Part shown: positions 54,343 to 63,257 of the stretch, one piece after another
Position numbering within the stretch: the first letter of the stretch is position 1
Layout of the letters: every line of letters begins with the position of its first letter
Source: an uncultured Flavobacterium sp.
GTDB taxonomy: Bacteria > Bacteroidota > Bacteroidia > Flavobacteriales > Flavobacteriaceae
Length of the DNA stretch: 64,000 bases
Reading direction: 5' to 3'
NCBI RefSeq assembly: GCF_951805225.1
Contig: NZ_OX638201.1
Location: 3,782,001 to 3,846,000, forward strand
Translations under genes and position numbers: made by a program
The notes under the pieces: generated by a model
The model's database searches: none
What the model was told of the DNA's origin: nothing
What the model saw: the letters and a program-made list of their open reading frames with translations, nothing else

Positions 54343-55349
54343 TAATTTAATAATTCTGAATTTTGTCTTTCCAGTTCGCCATATAAATCTTTTACGTCCT
54401 GCGAGTTTTCTTTCTGCAATATTAAATTTGCACTATCTGTGTAGACAAAAATAGTATTTTTTAATCCTAAAAATGTCGTATGTTTTTCCGTACCAATAAC
54501 CATATTTCCATTGTTATCAATAGGATGTCCTTTTAAGACTAAATAATCATAAACTGACTCAAACGAACCCAGATCTGACCAAGAAAATGAAGCAGGAACT
54601 ACCTTGATTTTTTTACTTCGCTCCATAACAGCATAATCAATACTAATTGATGGAATCTCAAAAGACAAATCTAAATCCAGAAAACCTTCTTTACTTGACT
54701 CCCAAACTGTTTTAGATTTTTCATATACATCAGGTTGAAATTGTTTTAATTCATCAAGTAAAACTCCTGCTTTAAAACAAAACATTCCGCTATTCCATAA
54801 AAAATTACCTCTTGAAATAAACTCTTTAGCCGTAGTTTTATTTGGCTTTTCACGAAATGAAACAACCTTGTCTCCTTTCGATTCAATATAACCATATCCA
54901 GTTTCGGGCTTGGTTGGAATAATCCCAAAAGTTACAATAAATCCTTCTTTTGCTTTTAAAATAGCTTCATTTATAGCTTTATCATAATCTTCCATTTTCC
55001 CAATAATATGATCCGATGGAGTTACAATTAAAATATCTTCCGGATCAGAGGCAAATGCAGCGAAAGCAATTGCAGCGGCAGTATTTCTTGGTGTCGCCTC
55101 AACAATATTCGTGTAAGACGTTTTGGTCTTATTCATCACTTTACCACTTAGATGATGATTATCTACATTACCAACTACCATAACTTTATTTGCTAAATGA
55201 CTATTACGATCAACCGTCATTTCAAACAAAGATTTCCCTTCAAATATCTCTAGGTACTGTTTAGGTTGACTTTTACGCGAAAGTGGCCATAATCTGCTAC
55301 CAACTCCGCCAGTCAAAATAACATGTATGATTGAATTACTTGTTTCCAT
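54342..55349 (-). CDS. manC: Mannose-1-phosphate guanylyltransferase
   Basis: A 335-residue nucleotidyltransferase producing GDP-mannose. HVILTGGVGSRLWPLSRKSQPKQYL is the nucleotide loop, given here as GGVGSRLWPLSRKSQPKQ; NTAAAIAFAAFAS and FREKPNKTTAKEFISRG follow. It lacks the fused phosphomannose isomerase domain of many ManC proteins. No manB, gmd or fcl is in the window, so the product may be used as mannose or completed elsewhere. It lies 32 bases after the TviB-like gene. Confidence 0.93.
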   Translation of the reverse strand: METSNSIIHVILTGGVGSRLWPLSRKSQPKQYLEIFEGKSLFEMTVDRNSHLANKVMVVGNVDNHHLSGKVMNKTKTSYTNIVEATPRNTAAAIAFAAFASDPEDILIVTPSDHIIGKMEDYDKAINEAILKAKEGFIVTFGIIPTKPETGYGYIESKGDKVVSFREKPNKTTAKEFISRGNFLWNSGMFCFKAGVLLDELKQFQPDVYEKSKTVWESSKEGFLDLDLSFEIPSISIDYAVMERSKKIKVVPASFSWSDLGSFESVYDYLVLKGHPIDNNGNMVIGTEKHTTFLGLKNTIFVYTDSANLILQKENSQDVKDLYGELERQNSELLN

Positions 55350-55381
55350 TTTTTTTTAAATAAAAAAAGAACCTTTATTTA

Positions 55382-56665
55382 CTATAATCTATTATCAGCT
55401 ACAGTACCTAAAACTCCTTTTACATCATATAATAAACTGTTTTCTTTTTGTAATTCTGAAAAATCTAAGTTTAAAAATTCACTGTGAGCAACTCCAAGTA
55501 CAATCGCATCAAACTTTTCTTTTGGAACAGAATTTATAGTCTCTAATTTATATTCTTTTTTGACTTCATCAATATTAGCAAGAGGATCATATAAAGTAAC
55601 AGTTATTCCGTATTCTTTTAATGACCTTATAACATCGACAATTTTTGTATTTCTTACATCAGGACAGTTCTCTTTGAAAGTAATTCCGAGCATTAAAAGA
55701 TTTGCTCCATTAACTGAAATTCCTTTTTTAATCATCAATTTAACTACTTGAGAAGCCACATATTCTCCCATACTGTCATTTAAACGTCGCCCTGCCAAAA
55801 TTATTTCAGGATGATATCCAAATTCTTGTGCGCGTTGTGCTAAATAATAAGGATCTACACCAATACAATGTCCACCAACCAAACCAGGCTTGAAGGGTAA
55901 AAAATTCCATTTTGTAGCTGCAGCTGTTAATACTTCCTGAGTATCAATATTCATTAAATTGAATATTTTAGCCAGTTCATTAACAAATGCTATATTAATA
56001 TCACGTTGTGAATTTTCGATAACTTTAGCCGCTTCGGCAACTTTTATTGACGGCGCCAAATGGGTTCCCGCAGTTATTACAGATTTATACAGAGCATCTA
56101 CTTTTAATCCTATTTCAGGTGTTGATCCTGAAGTTACTTTCAGAATTTTTTCAACGGTATGTTCTTTATCTCCCGGATTTATTCTCTCAGGAGAGTATCC
56201 AGCAAAAAAGTCTTCGTTAAATTTTAATCCCGAAATTTTTTCCAGAACCGGAACACATTGTTCTTCTGTTACTCCTGGATAAACTGTTGATTCGTAGATT
56301 ACAATATCTCCTTTTTTTAAAATTTTACCAACCGTCTCACTCGACTTATATAAAGGTGTCAAATCAGGTCGATTATTTTTATCTACGGGAGTCGGCACTG
56401 TAACCACAAAATAATTACAATTTGCAATATCATTTAATGACGTTGTGCAATATAATCCAGTTTCTGCATTAGGATCATCAACCAAAACTTTTTGTAAAGT
56501 TTCATCATCAACTTCTAATGTAGTATCCGTACCTGATTTTAAAGATGCTACTCGTGACTGATTTATATCAAATCCAATAACGGAATATTTCGTAGCAAAC
56601 AATCTGGCTAAAGGCAAACCAACGTAACCTAAACCTATAACTGCTATTTTAATATTTTTGTCCAT
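55382..56665 (-). CDS. UDP-HexNAc 6-dehydrogenase (TviB/WbpO-like)
   Basis: A 427-residue nucleotide-sugar dehydrogenase. IAVIGLGYVGLPLARLFATK binds NAD; VPTPVDKNNRPDLTPL, IYESTVYPGVTEEQCVPVL and GYSPERINPGDKEHTV are the TviB/WbpO wording; the catalytic cysteine is in LVGGHCIGVDPYYLA. It should oxidise UDP-GlcNAc or UDP-GalNAc to the uronic acid. A WecC role on UDP-ManNAc is possible because wecB is in the same unit, but the motifs are closer to TviB. It is the first gene after the upxY terminator and promoter region. Confidence 0.9.
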   Translation of the reverse strand: MDKNIKIAVIGLGYVGLPLARLFATKYSVIGFDINQSRVASLKSGTDTTLEVDDETLQKVLVDDPNAETGLYCTTSLNDIANCNYFVVTVPTPVDKNNRPDLTPLYKSSETVGKILKKGDIVIYESTVYPGVTEEQCVPVLEKISGLKFNEDFFAGYSPERINPGDKEHTVEKILKVTSGSTPEIGLKVDALYKSVITAGTHLAPSIKVAEAAKVIENSQRDINIAFVNELAKIFNLMNIDTQEVLTAAATKWNFLPFKPGLVGGHCIGVDPYYLAQRAQEFGYHPEIILAGRRLNDSMGEYVASQVVKLMIKKGISVNGANLLMLGITFKENCPDVRNTKIVDVIRSLKEYGITVTLYDPLANIDEVKKEYKLETINSVPKEKFDAIVLGVAHSEFLNLDFSELQKENSLLYDVKGVLGTVADNRL

Positions 56666-56761
56666 CTTTCATTCTTTTTTATTCAATTCAGTCATTAAAA
56701 CTCACGGCTTCGCCCTTCTGAATCACAAAATTTGACACAGATACTTAAAAACCAATTTCGG

Positions 56762-56792
56762 CAAATATAACATATTAAGTCAATTTATTCAA
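56762..56792 (-). promoter_or_regulatory. Flavobacterial-type promoter for the TviB-to-wzx unit
   Basis: On the minus strand TTG (56790-56792), 20 bases, then TATATTTG (56762-56769). This matches the Bacteroidota -33 TTG and -7 TAnnTTTG arrangement. It is about 97 bases before the ATG at 56665 and downstream of the upxY terminator. Confidence 0.6.
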
Positions 56793-56884
56793 TACGGTTT
56801 CTCGTAATACTATAAAAACGGACTAATTAAATAAAACTAACTTTACCAACCTTCTATCAATCAGTCTGTAAAAAATTACATTAT

Positions 56885-56937
56885 AAAAAAAACAGAAAAT
56901 AAATTCTCAAATTAAAGAATTTCATCTTCTGCTTTTT
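56885..56937 (-). terminator. Intrinsic terminator directly after upxY
   Basis: On the minus strand, an imperfect stem pairs CAGAA with TTCTG (56893-56897 with 56927-56931) and AATTC with GAATT (56902-56906 with 56917-56921), and is followed by eight T residues (56885-56892). It starts about 28 bases after the upxY stop. An A-run on the 5' side extends the pairing. Confidence 0.7.
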
Positions 56938-56965
56938 AATTGAAAATAGTTAAACTATAACTACT

Positions 56966-57430
56966 TTATTTATATTTTATTTTAAGCACACAACCTAAAG
57001 ATTCCAAAACCAATATATAATGTGTATTTGAAACTTCCTGAACTATCGCGTCCTGATTAGTAAAAGCGCCGGTTTCTATTTTTATATGATCCCCAACTCG
57101 AATAGAAGTAACTGATACATCGCTTATATTTGGTGCTTTAAGACTTGTTTTAATGCTATTAATTTCTTCATCACGAACAATTGCAGGTTTTCCTAGCCAA
57201 AATAAATAGCGAACTACTCCAGCTACTTGAAAAACAGAATTACGATCAATATCTGTCAACTGAACAAATACATAGGAATTAAAAAGAGGAACTTCAACCT
57301 TTTTCTTGCGATCTGACCATTGTTTCATCTGAATAATTAATGGACAATAACATTCAATACCTATTTGATTCAGTTTGTCTGCAACTTTTTTCTCCCATTT
57401 AGGCTTTGTATATACTACATACCAATTCAT
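56966..57430 (-). CDS. upxY: UpxY-family transcription antiterminator (NusG paralogue)
   Basis: A 154-residue NusG/RfaH-like protein. The N-terminal NGN domain has WYVVYTKPKWEKKVADKLNQ and VEVPLFNSYVFVQL; the C-terminal part after ~105 (RVGDHIKIETGAFTNQDAIVQE) is the KOW domain. In Bacteroides, UpxY proteins act at the 5' leader of their own polysaccharide operon to stop early termination. Here the gene lies between the ugd block and the main biosynthesis genes, with a terminator just behind it. It is not housekeeping NusG: no secE or ribosomal protein genes are near. No upxZ-like gene is seen. Confidence 0.92.
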   Translation of the reverse strand: MNWYVVYTKPKWEKKVADKLNQIGIECYCPLIIQMKQWSDRKKKVEVPLFNSYVFVQLTDIDRNSVFQVAGVVRYLFWLGKPAIVRDEEINSIKTSLKAPNISDVSVTSIRVGDHIKIETGAFTNQDAIVQEVSNTHYILVLESLGCVLKIKYK

Positions 57431-57516
57431 CTTTTTTCTTTATATTGAAATAAAACTTTTAACACCATTTGTTCTTTTCTTATTTTGTATCAAATTTCAT
57501 TTCAATAAATCCTCTA

Positions 57517-58908
57517 TTAAGAACCTATTCCTTTGTAGATAAATCCAATTGATTCCATTTCTTTTGAATTCAATATGTTTCTACCATCAAAAAGAAATGC
57601 CGGCTTATGCATTGAATCATAAATTTTTTGCCAATCATACGTTGCAAACTCATCCCATTCTGTTAGAATCGCCACTGCATGAGCACCTTTACATGCATCA
57701 TATGCGTTATCAAAAGTTACAACTTTAGAATTATTTTCCTCAGCAGACCTTGTTGCTAAATAATCCAAATCGTTTAACATTTTATTTCTCGAAACTTTCG
57801 GATCATAAACAGCAATTTTTGCCTGTTCATTAATTAAATCATCGGCCACATAAATTGCAGCAGATTCTCTTGTATCATTCGTATCCTTTTTAAAAGCCCA
57901 ACCTAAAAATGTGATCTTTTTATCTGCAACTGTATTATATAAGGTTTGAACAATCTTATTTGAAAATCTTCTTTTTTGATGATCGTTCATAATAATAACC
58001 TGTTCCCAATAATCAGCAACTTCTGTTAATCCATATGATTTTGCAATATAAACTAAGTTCAAAATGTCTTTCTGAAAACAAGAACCTCCAAATCCAACCG
58101 AAGCTTTTAAAAATTTTGATCCAATACGACTATCCATTCCTATCGCCTTAGCAACTTCATTTATATCTGCTCCTGTTTGTTCACACAATTCAGACATCGC
58201 ATTTATAGACGAAATACGTTGTGCCAAAAATGCATTTGCGGTAAGCTTAGACAATTCCGAAGACCAAACATTTGTAGTAAGGATTTTATCTTTGCTAACC
58301 CAATTAGCATATACATCAACCAGTGCATTAATTGCCTCTTCTCCTTCTGGTGTTGAATCTCCTCCAATTAAGATTCTATCTGGATTTAATAAATCTGTAA
58401 CTGCAGTTCCTTCAGCCAAAAATTCAGGATTTGATAAAATCTGAAACTGAACTCCGTTTCCTGTATTATCTAAAATACTTTTTATCGCTTCAGCAGTTCT
58501 AACTGGAAGGGTTGATTTCTCAACAACAATTTTATTCTGCTTAGCTACTTTGGCAATTTGCCTTGCACAAAGCTCTATATATTTCAAATCTGCAGCCATA
58601 CCTTTTCCTTTACCATAAGTTTTGGTTGGCGTATTAACTGAAATAAAAATAACCTGAGCTTCATCGATTGCTTTTTCAACTTCTGTCGAAAAGAAAAGAT
58701 TTCTTCCTCTTGCTTCAGCTACTATTTCTGAAAGTCCAGGTTCATAAATTGGAATATTATCTGTATTTGGATCATTCCAGTCTTTAATTCTTTGTTCATT
58801 CAAGTCAACAACAGTCACTTGAATATTTGGACATTTTTGAGCAATCACTGCCATTGTTGGACCTCCAACATAACCTGCACCAATGCAACAAATTTTTGTA
58901 ATTTTCAT
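57517..58908 (-). CDS. ugd: UDP-glucose 6-dehydrogenase, long (eukaryote-like) type
   Basis: A 463-residue enzyme that oxidises UDP-glucose to UDP-glucuronate. KICCIGAGYVGGPTMAVIAQ binds NAD, and the catalytic cysteine is in SVGFGGSCFQKDILNLVYI. FISVNTPTKTYGKGKGMAADL and the length of ~463 put it with the animal-type UGDH group rather than with the ~400-residue bacterial Ugd. It lies 26 bases after the epimerase gene and 86 bases before upxY. The product may be used for GlcA in the glycan. Confidence 0.94.
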   Translation of the reverse strand: MKITKICCIGAGYVGGPTMAVIAQKCPNIQVTVVDLNEQRIKDWNDPNTDNIPIYEPGLSEIVAEARGRNLFFSTEVEKAIDEAQVIFISVNTPTKTYGKGKGMAADLKYIELCARQIAKVAKQNKIVVEKSTLPVRTAEAIKSILDNTGNGVQFQILSNPEFLAEGTAVTDLLNPDRILIGGDSTPEGEEAINALVDVYANWVSKDKILTTNVWSSELSKLTANAFLAQRISSINAMSELCEQTGADINEVAKAIGMDSRIGSKFLKASVGFGGSCFQKDILNLVYIAKSYGLTEVADYWEQVIIMNDHQKRRFSNKIVQTLYNTVADKKITFLGWAFKKDTNDTRESAAIYVADDLINEQAKIAVYDPKVSRNKMLNDLDYLATRSAEENNSKVVTFDNAYDACKGAHAVAILTEWDEFATYDWQKIYDSMHKPAFLFDGRNILNSKEMESIGFIYKGIGS

Positions 58909-58934
58909 TTAATTTACTATTATCTTGATCCTTT

Positions 58935-59918
58935 TTATTTCAAATTATTCCAATACCAACTCACTGCTTCTTTCAATCCTTCTTGTAAAGAATATTCAGG
59001 ATTATACCCCAACATTTTTTTTGCTTTATCAATACTTGCTAATGAATGCGGAATGTCTCCTGCTCTATTTGATCCATAAACAATTTCTACATCTGCAATT
59101 TTTGAATCAAACTCAGCTAAATACTTTTTTAAATATCCAACCAAATCATTCAACGTATTTCGATCTCCAAAAGCTGTATTATAAACTGTATTAATTGCAT
59201 CCGGATTTTGAGTTGTTATTGCCAACATATTCATCTGAATTACATTATCTATATATGTAAAATCACGAGAATAATTTCCATCACCATTAATCACAGGACT
59301 TTCATACTTCATCAATTGAGTAACAAATTTAGGAATCACCGCAGCATAAGCTCCATTAGGATCTTGTTTTCTTCCAAATACATTGAAATATCTCAAACCG
59401 ATGGTTTCTAATCCATAAGTTCTACTAAAAATTTCAGCGTACAATTCATTTACGTATTTCGTAATTGCATATGGAGACAAAGGCTTTCCAATTACATCTT
59501 CAACTTTTGGCAATCCCACAGAATCTCCATAAGTAGATGAACTAGCTGCATATACAAAACGTTTTACTTTCGCATCTCTTGAAGCTACTAACATATTCAA
59601 AAAACCCGAAACATTTACATCATTTGTAGTAATTGGGTCGTTTATAGACCTTGGAACTGAACCTAAAGCGGCTTGATGTAAAACGTAATCTACGTTTTGA
59701 ACGGCTAAATTACAGTCGTCAATATTTCGAATATCTCCCTCAATTAATCTAAAGTCCTGATTATTGATAAAATCTTTCAAATTATAATGATGACCAGTCG
59801 AAAAGTTATCTAAACAGATTACTTTGTGACCTAAGCCTAAAAAATACTCACACAAATTTGAACCAATAAAACCAGCTCCTCCGGTAATTAGAATAGTATT
59901 CTGGTTTGACGTTTTCAT
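58935..59918 (-). CDS. UDP-N-acetylhexosamine(uronate) 4-epimerase (TviC/WbpP-like)
   Basis: A 327-residue extended SDR. ILITGGAGFIGSNLCEYFL binds NAD; DYVLHQAALGSVPRSINDP, YAASSSTYGDSVGLPKVE and SPYAITKYVNELYAEIF (Tyr-x3-Lys) follow, with LRYFNVFGRKQDPNGAYAAV. The sequence reads like TviC/WbpP, which epimerise UDP-GlcNAc or its uronic acid at C4. With the TviB-like enzyme at 55.4 kb it would give UDP-GalNAcA. It is 13 bases after wzc and 26 bases before ugd. Confidence 0.92.
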   Translation of the reverse strand: MKTSNQNTILITGGAGFIGSNLCEYFLGLGHKVICLDNFSTGHHYNLKDFINNQDFRLIEGDIRNIDDCNLAVQNVDYVLHQAALGSVPRSINDPITTNDVNVSGFLNMLVASRDAKVKRFVYAASSSTYGDSVGLPKVEDVIGKPLSPYAITKYVNELYAEIFSRTYGLETIGLRYFNVFGRKQDPNGAYAAVIPKFVTQLMKYESPVINGDGNYSRDFTYIDNVIQMNMLAITTQNPDAINTVYNTAFGDRNTLNDLVGYLKKYLAEFDSKIADVEIVYGSNRAGDIPHSLASIDKAKKMLGYNPEYSLQEGLKEAVSWYWNNLK

Positions 59919-59931
59919 TTACTTCAAATTA

Positions 59932-62376
59932 TTATTTTTTTATTTTTTGCAAAATAGATTTCCAAAATCCTGATTTTACTTCATCATCATGGTATCCGTT
60001 TGAATAAGCACCATAACCATATCCGTAACCGTATGTTGAACCATATTTTGCTTTATTCTCATAGCCATTCAAAACTATACTTGCATTATTTAATTCACCA
60101 CGCTTAACTCTTGTATTTAACAACGTTATCATGTCTTTTTTAGTATAGTTTTGTCTAACGATATAGAGCGAAACATCAGCATACTGAACTAATTCTAATG
60201 CATCTGACACAAGACCAACAGGAGGTGTATCTAAAATAACATAATCATATTTTTGCTTTAGTTCATCTATCAATTCCTTCATCGCCTCGCTCAAAATTAA
60301 TTCAGATGGATTTGGAGGAATCGGACCTGAAAGTATAACATCAAGATTTGGAATTTGTGTCTTATTGACAATTTCATCCAGATTATTTTGTTTAATCAGA
60401 TAGTTTACTACACCCAATGGATTTGTTAAACTAAACTCAGCAGCCAATCTTGGTTTTCTTAAATCCAATCCAACTACAACTGTTTTCTTCTCACTTAAAG
60501 CAAAAACAGTAGCTATATTTATGGAACAAAATGTTTTTCCTTCTCCACTAATAGTAGAGGTAATCATAAGTGTTTTTGAGCCGCTTACTTGTTGCTTTTT
60601 ATACAAAAACTGAAGTGAAGAACGAATTCCTCTAAAGGCTTCTGAAAGAGCCGATTTAGGTTTATCAAATACTGCTAAATTTATAAAATCTTTATTCATT
60701 CCAATAACTCCAATTATTGGTATACTTGTCAATTTGCTAATTTCATCCGTATTTTGAATCGAATTATTAATAAAAAACAATAGAAAAATAACCGACAAGG
60801 GCAGTAATATTCCAAGAAACAATGCCAATACATAATTCGCCGAAGTTTTTGGACCAATCAATCCTCCTCCAATATCTTTTGCCGAATCAATAAAGTGTAT
60901 ATCTGATAAATTAGATGCCTTTACAATTTCTGCCTCATTTCGCTTCTTAAGAAATTCAGTATAGATATTGTCGTTCAAATCATACTTCCTTTGTATTTTC
61001 AACAATTCCTGTTGCTCTTCCGGAAGTCTTTTTACTGTACTTTCTGCTTCGCCAATTTTAGCATTGACCAATGACATATCATACAATAATGAAGCCTTTG
61101 CAGTTGCAATATTTTCTAACAAAACATCTTTAACTGCACGCATTTGATTATCGAAATCTTTAAAAATCTTATCGCTTTTTACTGCATAAGCCAATTCTGA
61201 TCTTTGTGTAGAAAGCGCTATAAGTCTCGAAACATTTGCTACAATATTTGGATCTTCAATTCCTGCAACGGAAGGTGCAGGTAATCTTGAATAATCAACA
61301 CTATTATTTAAATATGCTTTTAATGAATTGTAATAAGCAATTTTCCTGGCAACCTGATCTCGCTCAACATCAAAATCCAAGATTTTATTAGAAACTTTTT
61401 CTCCGCCTGCTTGAATTTCATAAATATTTTTATCTTTTCTAAAGCTTTTCAATTCATTACCAGTTTGTTTCAATTGCGATTCCATTGCAACTAGAGTACT
61501 ATCGATAAATCTAATTGTATTTGTAGCAAACTGATTCTTTCCGTCTAGCTGTATTTTAATCAGCATTCTTACGGTAGCATTCAAATATTCGACCATTCTG
61601 GCTTTGTTAGTACCTTGCATACTAAGTGTCAACAATGACCCTCCACCTTTTTCACTATCAACATTTATGCCTCTGTATCTAGATACTGTTCCATCAAAAT
61701 CATTAAATCTTACAAAGTATTCTTTTCCTTTATAAAAACCCGGATTATCATTTATTTGCAATTTCCAATTTAAAAAAGGCAATGAAACTTGTTCTCCAAC
61801 TTTATATTTTTTTGCAAAAATTCCCGGTTGAACAGAAGTATTACCATATGTATTAACGGAATAAGTAATTAATGAAACTGAATTAGCTTCAAAAGGAATT
61901 CGAATTTGATATTCATTTTCGCTCACAAATTTAATTCCAACTAAAGTATTAGCTATCTGCGGTTTTGTCTTATCTATAGCTAAATAAAAAGGAACTGCAC
62001 CATAAGAATCGACTAAATTATATTTTCCCTGCTCGAGATAATCTATATAATATTGCAGTTTATCTACAACTAATTCGTTATGCGAACGTGATTGCAAAAT
62101 AGTTGAAATTCCATTTACCTGATCTGAAATACCTCCCCAATTAAACACCAAACTTGTATTTGAGGTAAAAAACGGATTACTTTCTTCTTTAATAGAAATC
62201 ATTGTCTGCATGGAGTAAATTTTCTCTTTGCGAATATTTACTTGGTATGCTATAGTAAAAGCAATTACTAAACTAACCAAAAACCATTTCCAATAACTGG
62301 CGATTTTCAACAAAAATCCTTTAAAATCAAAACTCGAATGATTCTCAAAAATGGAAAAATCTTTTATATCTAACAT
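59932..62376 (-). CDS. wzc: Polysaccharide tyrosine autokinase (Wzc-like)
   Basis: An 814-residue co-polymerase and BY-kinase. The Wzz domain starts with a membrane helix at about 30-47; long helical GNVR regions follow, and the second helix is near 520-540. The kinase part has Walker A TSTISGEGKTFCSINIA, Walker A' VVVGLDLRKPRLAAEF and Walker B YDYVILDTPPVGLVSDA. The C-terminal tail GSTYGYGYGYGAYSNGYHDD is rich in tyrosines for autophosphorylation. It works with the Wza lipoprotein 15 bases upstream to control chain assembly and export. Confidence 0.95.
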   Translation of the reverse strand: MLDIKDFSIFENHSSFDFKGFLLKIASYWKWFLVSLVIAFTIAYQVNIRKEKIYSMQTMISIKEESNPFFTSNTSLVFNWGGISDQVNGISTILQSRSHNELVVDKLQYYIDYLEQGKYNLVDSYGAVPFYLAIDKTKPQIANTLVGIKFVSENEYQIRIPFEANSVSLITYSVNTYGNTSVQPGIFAKKYKVGEQVSLPFLNWKLQINDNPGFYKGKEYFVRFNDFDGTVSRYRGINVDSEKGGGSLLTLSMQGTNKARMVEYLNATVRMLIKIQLDGKNQFATNTIRFIDSTLVAMESQLKQTGNELKSFRKDKNIYEIQAGGEKVSNKILDFDVERDQVARKIAYYNSLKAYLNNSVDYSRLPAPSVAGIEDPNIVANVSRLIALSTQRSELAYAVKSDKIFKDFDNQMRAVKDVLLENIATAKASLLYDMSLVNAKIGEAESTVKRLPEEQQELLKIQRKYDLNDNIYTEFLKKRNEAEIVKASNLSDIHFIDSAKDIGGGLIGPKTSANYVLALFLGILLPLSVIFLLFFINNSIQNTDEISKLTSIPIIGVIGMNKDFINLAVFDKPKSALSEAFRGIRSSLQFLYKKQQVSGSKTLMITSTISGEGKTFCSINIATVFALSEKKTVVVGLDLRKPRLAAEFSLTNPLGVVNYLIKQNNLDEIVNKTQIPNLDVILSGPIPPNPSELILSEAMKELIDELKQKYDYVILDTPPVGLVSDALELVQYADVSLYIVRQNYTKKDMITLLNTRVKRGELNNASIVLNGYENKAKYGSTYGYGYGYGAYSNGYHDDEVKSGFWKSILQKIKK

Positions 62377-62391
62377 CTTTTGAATTTAGTT

Positions 62392-63186
62392 TTAATTTTT
62401 GATAATCAAATAAACAGTTGTCGCCAATGATAACAGAGTAATAATAGTACCTATAGATTGTATACCTGTCTGACCTGTTCCCCAAGTTTTTTGTCTCAAT
62501 GGTTTTACATAAATATAGTCGTTTGGCTGCAGGTAATAATAAGGTGATTTCATGACATTTACATCCGTAAGATCTAAATTATTCATTTGTACTCCCGTTG
62601 GTGTTTGACGAATTACAGTTACCGTTTTTCTATCCCCTACAGTATTGATATCACCAGCATTTGCTATTGCTTCCATAATATTTACATGTTCCTGATATAA
62701 TGTCTTTGTTCCAGTACTTCCTACTTCTCCATTAATAGTATATCTAAAACCTGCTAATTTTACCGTAACAAAAATATCTGCTTCATTTTTAAAATAGTCT
62801 TCTAGTAGCTTTTTTTCAACTTTAGTCCTAACTTCTTCCAGAGTATATCCAATTACATTGATTTCTCCTAAAATTGGCATCCTGATATTACCATGATCAT
62901 CTACGGTAAATCCATCAAAATACAAACCTGATTCTGATTTACTTGTTGCTGAAGTAGCAGACCCTGTTGTACTAAAAATTGAAACTAATTTAGGATCAAT
63001 TGCTTTTATAGTAATACTTAAAACATCATTTACTTGTAATCTGTATGGTTTTACTTGCACTGCAGAAACAGTGTTTTGTTCTTCAGAATTGTTTTTATCT
63101 TGCAGATACACCAAATCTTTTATTGGAATACAAGATGTAAATAGCGTACTGATTAGTAGTAATATAAAAATGGTATTTTTACTCAT
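62392..63186 (-). CDS. wza: Outer-membrane polysaccharide export lipoprotein (Wza-like)
   Basis: A 264-residue OPX protein. The signal peptide ends in the lipobox TLFTSC (C19). The Poly_export domain starts with VKPYRLQVNDVLSITIKAI, followed by an SLBB-type domain around FRYTINGEVGSTGTKTLYQ, and one hydrophobic segment at the C-terminus (IQSIGTIITLLSLATTVYLI). It is the short Bacteroidota type and forms a gene pair with wzc. A separate long OPX lies at 50.8 kb, so the locus has two. Confidence 0.93.
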   Translation of the reverse strand: MSKNTIFILLLISTLFTSCIPIKDLVYLQDKNNSEEQNTVSAVQVKPYRLQVNDVLSITIKAIDPKLVSIFSTTGSATSATSKSESGLYFDGFTVDDHGNIRMPILGEINVIGYTLEEVRTKVEKKLLEDYFKNEADIFVTVKLAGFRYTINGEVGSTGTKTLYQEHVNIMEAIANAGDINTVGDRKTVTVIRQTPTGVQMNNLDLTDVNVMKSPYYYLQPNDYIYVKPLRQKTWGTGQTGIQSIGTIITLLSLATTVYLIIKN

Positions 63187-63202
63187 TATTGGGATTTTAT
63201 CG

Positions 63203-63210
63203 CAAATATA
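63203..63210 (-). promoter_or_regulatory. Possible -7 box upstream of wza
   Basis: TATATTTG on the minus strand, 17 bases before the wza ATG, in the 71-base gap after recR. It fits TAnnTTTG, but no TTG is at the right -33 spacing, and the leader would be very short. Confidence 0.35.
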
Positions 63211-63257
63211 GCTTTTACTTTAATCTTCAGGAAATCTATATTTTATTTGGGGTATAT

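Larger units (their letters stand above)
56666..56965 (-). other. Leader region between upxY and the TviB-like gene
   Basis: This 300-base gap holds, in order of transcription, the terminator after upxY, a promoter-like TTG-N20-TATATTTG pair, and about 90 bases of probable leader RNA. The leader contains a small GGC-TTC-GCC hairpin inside longer ATTCAG/CTGAAT arms (56686-56691 and 56718-56723). No open frame of note. A target region for UpxY-type antitermination is plausible. Confidence 0.5.

Noticed and set aside
55959..56282. Plus-strand open frame of 107 codons
   Set aside because: Antisense to the TviB-like dehydrogenase; no domain and no ribosome site.
55382..56665. WecC (UDP-ManNAc dehydrogenase)
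   Set aside because: The PTPVDKNNRPDLTPL and YPGVTEEQCVP motifs fit TviB/WbpO better; kept as alternative only because wecB is in the same unit.
56966..57430. Housekeeping NusG
   Set aside because: No secE, rplK or rplA neighbours; the locus context matches UpxY.
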